This document shows, piece by piece, positions 59,430 to 64,000 of a DNA stretch of 64,000 nucleotides. How positions within the stretch are numbered: position 1 is the stretch's first letter; each line of letters opens with the position of its first letter. Origin of the DNA: Eutypella sp. D-1 (taxonomy: Eukaryota > Ascomycota > Sordariomycetes > Xylariales > Diatrypaceae); NCBI GenBank assembly GCA_023313575.1, contig JAJTTP010000001.1, positions 5,642,001-5,706,000 of the forward strand, given 5' to 3'. The notes beneath the pieces are model-generated. The model was given only the letters and a program-made list of their open reading frames with translations, did no database searches and was not told the origin of the DNA. The translations under genes and the position numbers were made by a program.

Positions 59430-62387
59430 TTAAAAACCCCTCGCCTTCCGCTTGACGACGGGCTTCTTGACAGCGCCCGACTTAACGATCTTCTTCTCCT
59501 TGTCCTTCTCCGCAGCGCCAGCGCCACCGGCCTTCTTGCCAGCGGCGCGTTCCTCCTCAGCGCGCAGCTTCTCGTCATGGCGACGCTTATCATCGGCCAT
59601 CTGGGCCTCGATCTCGACGCGGCGGTTGAACTCGGACTCAGTGACGCGGCGGTCGCGGGCGGAGTAGCCCTTCTCCTTCACGGAGTAAAAGACGCCGCCG
59701 AGGTCGGCGAGCCAGCGCGGGTCCACGGCCGTCACCGTCGACATGTATTCGCGGGAGGTGAGGATGAGCTCGTGGTAGACGACGTAGTCGGGCAGGAAGC
59801 CCAGGCCGTAGAGCGCGCTCGTGGGGTGCAGCTGCACGGTCACCGAGGTGCGGAGGTTGACGTACTCGCCTACCCCTTTCACTTTCGCCGCCTGGTGGTA
59901 GTACCCCGAGCAGATGCAGCGGCGGATGACGTCCCAGTCGGTGCCGCAGCTCGCCATGCGCATGCGCTGCAGACGCATGATGTCGAGGAGCTGGTCGCGG
60001 ATCTCGCGCGCGCGCCGCAGCGACTTCGCGTGTAGGAAGTGTCGCGCGCACCACGCGTCCGAGTGCCCGTGCACCTTCCACTGCGAGTACACGTGCAGAT
60101 AGGTTAGGTGGTCCGATTCGGGGACGAAAAACTTCTCCCGCGCCGCGTCCGATTCTTCTTGTCGCTCCTTCGGCCGGTAGAAAACGTTGGGTACCGACAG
60201 CATTGATACGATCGTCACCATCTCCTCGCTGCAGCCGTATTCTTCTGACACGATGAGTAGCTTTGCTAGCGGCGGGTCCATCGGGAACGCGTTCATCTTC
60301 GATCCCAGGTCCGTGAGCTCTCCGAGGTTGTCCAACGCTCCCAACGCCCATAGGTCGAACAGCGACGTTGTGATTGTGTCCTGCGGCGGTGGGTCCATGA
60401 AGTCGAAGTCCAGCAGGTCCCGCACCCCCAGGGACTTCAGCAGGAGCACCGTGTTGCTGAGGTTCGTCCGCTGGATTTCGGGGATCGTTGAGATGTACAG
60501 CTCGTCTTTGTACGCCTTCTCCGTGTAAAGTCGGAACGCCTTGCCGGGCCCCGTGCGCCCCGCACGACCGGCTCTCTGGCCGGCATTGGCTTGGGATATC
60601 GGTGTGATTTGGAGGGTGTCCATGCCCATCCGCGGATTGTATACCTTAAGCTTCGAGTACCCTGCATCGACGACATACATAATGTTATCGACGGTCAAAC
60701 TTGTCTCGGCGATATTGGTGGCCACAATACACTTCCGCACACCGGGGGGTGCCCTGTCGAAGATCTTGGCCTGCAGGTCCGCAGGCATCTGACTGTAGAT
60801 AGGCAGGATACTGAGCTCCGGAGGGTCGTTGAGGGCATCCAGACGTTCGCGCACCAGCTCGCAGGTGCACTCGATATCTTCCTGGCCCGTCATGAAGACC
60901 AGGATATCGCCGGCGCCCATGGAGACGTGAATGGCCAAGACCTGCTGGACGGCTTGGTCTACGTAGTCCTCTACGGGGGATCTGTGAAACATGATATCGA
61001 CCGGGAAGGTTCTTCCCGGGATGAAGAACTCTGGCGCGCCGCCGAAGAATTCGGAAAATCGCTTCGAGTTCATGGTGGCCGACGTGACGATGAGCTTGAG
61101 ATCCCGGCGGCGCTGCAGGATCTTGTTGAACAGCCCCATGAGCACGTCGGTATTGAGGGCTCGCTCGTGAGCTTCGTCCATGATCACGCACGAGTAGCGG
61201 TCGAGGTCCTGTTCGTTGAGCGACTCGCGAAGCAGTACGCCGTCAGTCATGTACTTGATAACAGTGTCCTTGCTAGTGCAGTCTTCGAACCGGATCGCGT
61301 AGCCGACAGTACTGCCCAGCTTGACCTCCATCTCCTCTGCGACACGCTTCGCCACGCTCATGGCGGCGACTCGTCGCGGTTGGGTGCAGCCTATCATGCC
61401 CATCTTGGAATATCCGTCTTCGTGGAGGAATTGCGTCAGCTGTGTAGTTTTTCCCGAGCCCGTCTCTCCGACGACGATAACGACCTGGTTATCGCGTATG
61501 ACCCTCATCAGATCCTCTCGCACGGCGAACGCGGGCAAAAACTCCCTCTGCTCCCGCAAGGATTTGCTCTGGCTGAAGTTGCTGGCGCCGTCGTTCTTCT
61601 TCATGTGCTCGCTGAACTTGTTGGCGCCGGTTTTCGGCCCGTCTTCTTCGGCGGCGATGGGCAGGGCACTGTCGCCCTCGTCTTCCTTGACACCCATCAC
61701 GTTTCCGAGTGTGGTGCCGGCCAGATTGGTGGCCTCGTGTGCCTGTCGTTGCCGTTCACGCTGCTGCCGGCGTTCCCTCACGGCACGACTACCTTTCCGA
61801 CTAAATACTGCCATGTCACTCTGGTAATCCTTTACGGCAGGCACTGGTTCTAGTTGTTTGGTAAATACGGTACGGCCATCTAAGAAGGGGGGCTTCAGGT
61901 CATGGACTAGCAGGTGAACTCGGGTTCCCTCATCGTCGTCTTCGAAATCGTCGGCTAGGCCCCTTCGTTGGGCGACTCCGGAAGTCAACATGCGGTTCGT
62001 CTCCCAGGCATCGACGTCCTTCTGTTTCTGTAATTGGCGGGCATTCATGTGTCTTCCGGCCTTCTTCTCGACCAATTCGACCTCTCGCTGTTGCTGTTCA
62101 ACCCAGGACGTATCGTAGGACCCGAAGGGGTTGTGAGACTCATCCCCTAGGGCATGACCGCCTTCATCACCGAGATACCAGTCGCGATCGAGTGCATTTT
62201 GGTCTTGTTGGTCGACCAAAGGCTCGGGGACGTCGAACTCTTGCTGTTTCGGTGTCGCGGGTTGGTTTCGGGAACGGTTCGGGATATGCGGACGCTTGGG
62301 AAGAGAGGCGTAGCGGTCGTCGGAGCGGAGAGGGTTGAAATCAAGCTTGCGCCGCTTGGGGCTGAAGTTGCCATCTTCACGATCCAT
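59430..62387 (-). CDS. PRP16: Pre-mRNA-splicing DEAH-box RNA helicase PRP16 (985 aa)
   Basis: A single exon encodes 985 residues. The N-terminal 290 residues are the PRP16-type charged leader, with [15 protein letters not shown] and [19 protein letters not shown] blocks that separate it from PRP2, PRP22 and PRP43. The helicase core follows: Walker A GETGSGKT (307-314), [12 protein letters not shown] (404-407), SAT (436-438), and [10 protein letters not shown] (604-613, motif VI). Winged-helix, ratchet and OB-fold regions come next, including [27 protein letters not shown]16 (human DHX38) uses ATP to remodel the spliceosome after the first catalytic step, releasing Yju2 and Cwc25. The C-terminus is Lys-rich. 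Its lack of introns is notable but common for this gene in ascomycetes. It is divergent from PWP1 with 584 bp between start codons. Confidence 0.95.
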   Translation of the reverse strand: MDREDGNFSPKRRKLDFNPLRSDDRYASLPKRPHIPNRSRNQPATPKQQEFDVPEPLVDQQDQNALDRDWYLGDEGGHALGDESHNPFGSYDTSWVEQQQREVELVEKKAGRHMNARQLQKQKDVDAWETNRMLTSGVAQRRGLADDFEDDDEGTRVHLLVHDLKPPFLDGRTVFTKQLEPVPAVKDYQSDMAVFSRKGSRAVRERRQQRERQRQAHEATNLAGTTLGNVMGVKEDEGDSALPIAAEEDGPKTGANKFSEHMKKNDGASNFSQSKSLREQREFLPAFAVREDLMRVIRDNQVVIVVGETGSGKTTQLTQFLHEDGYSKMGMIGCTQPRRVAAMSVAKRVAEEMEVKLGSTVGYAIRFEDCTSKDTVIKYMTDGVLLRESLNEQDLDRYSCVIMDEAHERALNTDVLMGLFNKILQRRRDLKLIVTSATMNSKRFSEFFGGAPEFFIPGRTFPVDIMFHRSPVEDYVDQAVQQVLAIHVSMGAGDILVFMTGQEDIECTCELVRERLDALNDPPELSILPIYSQMPADLQAKIFDRAPPGVRKCIVATNIAETSLTVDNIMYVVDAGYSKLKVYNPRMGMDTLQITPISQANAGQRAGRAGRTGPGKAFRLYTEKAYKDELYISTIPEIQRTNLSNTVLLLKSLGVRDLLDFDFMDPPPQDTITTSLFDLWALGALDNLGELTDLGSKMNAFPMDPPLAKLLIVSEEYGCSEEMVTIVSMLSVPNVFYRPKERQEESDAAREKFFVPESDHLTYLHVYSQWKVHGHSDAWCARHFLHAKSLRRAREIRDQLLDIMRLQRMRMASCGTDWDVIRRCICSGYYHQAAKVKGVGEYVNLRTSVTVQLHPTSALYGLGFLPDYVVYHELILTSREYMSTVTAVDPRWLADLGGVFYSVKEKGYSARDRRVTESEFNRRVEIEAQMADDKRRHDEKLRAEEERAAGKKAGGAGAAEKDKEKKIVKSGAVKKPVVKRKARGF

Positions 62388-62971
62388 TTTGCGGTCAGAT
62401 CAATTTATGAGGTTGAGATGTTCAGAGAACCTGAAGACTCCTAATGATTCCTAATGTGATCGCATCAGGGGAGAGAAATCGGGGCTGGGGGTTTTGGGGT
62501 TCGTTTTATTTTCTTGACCTTTCTTGTCCGACAGCCAGATATATTACTTTTAGCTGGTAGTTGATAGGGGAAGAAGGAACTTGGAATCTATTCCACTCGA
62601 TGTAAACAAATTCATAGATAATCAGTCGAGGTATTAGTCTAGGTACCTATTAGTGAGTTGGTAGGGCCCAGAAAAGCAGTGCCAAGACCTAGCATCGCGC
62701 TACATATTAGACCCATATATCGAAGGGATACGATAAGCATTTAAGTTATCTTATCGGATAAGCCCCGCTAAAATTTCCAAATTTCGAGGAACCTAAGGTT
62801 GAGCTCAATGTTCGTGGATAAGTACAGTACTTAGGTAGGTACCTACTTAGATATATGTAGGTAGATGGCTTCCAGGTTTACTCGTACAAGTATAAGATAT
62901 TGTCAACTTCCACCTGCAAGTTGTCGCGAACCTCGACTTGAGTATCGGAGTATCGCAGCAGGGTCTCCAAC
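62388..62971. promoter_or_regulatory. Divergent promoter region, PRP16 / PWP1
   Basis: These 584 bp lie between divergent start codons of two nuclear RNA-processing genes. A palindromic TAGGTAGGTACCTACTTA element lies at about 62832-62849, about 120 bp before the PWP1 start. Shared control is inference. Confidence 0.55.
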
Positions 62972-64000
62972 ATGTCGTCCATGATCACCACCTCGGCTTG
63001 GGTGCCGCGCGGGTTTGCCGCCCCCTTCCCCACCAAGTATAAGTTTGACGAACAAGAATTCGAGCGCATAGCCGAGCTGGCCAAGTTACAATTAGACGAC
63101 GCCAATGAGGATCTAGAAGAAGCCCAGGAGAAAGAGGAGGAGGAGGAAGACGAGGAGATAAGCAAGGCTGGAAAGAATGCCAATGACTCTTCCAAGGACA
63201 AGACCCCCGCTGCTCCTACTGCTGGCAAGGATGAGCCTGAAGAGTGAGTTGGATGCTTGTCGCATTGTCGCATTGTCGTATTGTCGCATACAAGTGATAA
63301 TGGGATTTTGCATAGAAAGCAGTGCTAAATATGGTCGGTCTATGCTAGGATCGATATCGACGACGACGATCTGAAAGAATATGATCTCGAACACTACGAC
63401 GACGACGATGATGACGCCCAAGGACAGAGTATGGACATGTTCGGAAACATCAAGTCCTTAACATATTACGAGTCCAACAAGGATGACCCTTACATTACAA
63501 TACCCGACGGCGAAGACGACGACGACAATGATCGGGAGGAGCTGCAGATTCTGGCCACCGATAACTTATTACTCGCCGCCAAGGTTGAGGATGAACTCGC
63601 CCACCTCGAAGTCTACGTATACGAAGACAGCGCCGACAACCTCTACGTACACCACGACATCATGCTTCCCTCGATACCGCTATGTGTCGAGTGGCTCGAC
63701 CTACCAGTCGCGAAGGGCGACGTAGAAAAGGACGCGACCGCCAACTTCGTCGCCATAGGCACCATGGACCCCGATATCGAGGTCTGGGACCTCGACACCG
63801 TAGACTGCATGTACCCCAACGCGATCCTGGGTCAAGGGGGCAACCCGCAGGACGAAGAGAAGAGCAGCAAGCAGCAGAAAAAGAAGAAGAAGAAGAACAA
63901 GGCCAATAAGGCCAACGACGAGTACCACGTGGACGCGGTGCTATCGCTGGCCGCGAACCGGAAACACCGCAACCTGCTGGCCTCGGCGTCGGCGGACAAG
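62972..64000 (+). CDS. PWP1: PWP1, WD-repeat ribosome-biogenesis protein (3' end outside window)
   Basis: Exon 1 is 62972-63243. Exon 2 starts at 63349 (GTGAGT donor, TAG acceptor, 105-nt intron) and is open to the window end, giving 308 residues here. The protein starts MSSMITTSAWVPRGFAAPFPTKY, the typical PWP1 start. It continues with an acidic coiled segment, then MDMFGNIKSLTYYESNKDDPYI and EELQILATDNLLLAAKVEDELAHLEVYVYE, all family hallmarks. WD-repeat sequence begins with ATGTMDPDIEVWDLDTVD-like residues and HVDAVLSLAANRKHRNLLASASADK. PWP1 is a nucleolar chromatin- and rRNA-linked protein needed for pre-rRNA processing. An Lys run (about residues 271-277) is nucleolar-like. Intron 1 contains four 8-bp tandem units. 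Confidence 0.93.
63257..63288. repeat. Four tandem 8-bp units in PWP1 intron 1
   Basis: The unit TTGTCGCA occurs four times in a row (the third reads TTGTCGTA). It lies 13 bases after the donor. Confidence 0.9.

Noticed and set aside
60591..61853. 420-codon open frame on the plus strand
   Set aside because: It is exactly antisense to the conserved PRP16 helicase core, and its composition is the mirror of that GC-rich coding sequence.

Overview
The window looks like nuclear DNA of a filamentous ascomycete fungus, most probably a Sordariomycete. The evidence is short introns (mostly 45-150 nt) with GTRNGT donors and CTAAY/CTGAC branch-like motifs, GC-rich exons, a fungal NACHT-WD40 NOD-like receptor, a fungal TRP-like (FLC/spray family) channel, and fungus-style versions of PRP16, PWP1 and acylphosphatase. 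I cannot name the genus. I support 17 protein-coding genes, two of them cut by the window ends. I found no tRNA or rRNA gene, no transposon with recognisable coding sequence and no CRISPR-like array.

Layout. 1-3.2 kb: 3' end of an unknown gene, then a convergent acidic, repeat-bearing secreted protein. 3.2-8.4 kb: long gap with microsatellites. 8.4-12.2 kb: TRP-like channel. 13.9-19.9 kb: a PLP-dependent trans-sulfuration-type enzyme, a membrane-anchored NodB polysaccharide deacetylase and a fungal multi-pass membrane protein. 19.9-24.7 kb: gap with a perfect-arm hairpin. 24.7-31.6 kb: a small RRM protein, a ChaC-type glutathione-degrading enzyme and a penta-EF-hand protein. 33.3-38.9 kb: a six-exon NACHT-WD40 receptor. 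39.3-47.8 kb: a single-pass membrane protein, acylphosphatase, a Tls1/C9orf78 splicing-associated protein and a metallo-beta-lactamase-fold protein. 47.8-55.6 kb: the largest gap. 55.6-57.4 kb: a zinc-finger protein. 59.4-64 kb: divergent PRP16 (splicing helicase) and PWP1 (ribosome biogenesis).

The genes do not form an obvious pathway cluster. Most are housekeeping or cell-surface genes. Two are RNA-splicing related (Tls1-like and PRP16), but they are 15 kb apart. The NACHT-WD40 gene is the best candidate for a non-self recognition or cell-death regulator, yet no partner effector lies beside it. Roughly half of the window is intergenic, and those spaces share a recurrent inverted motif built on ACCTACCTAGGT.

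Gene models for multi-exon genes were assembled by hand from reading frame, splice consensus and family conservation. Exon coordinates are given in each entry.
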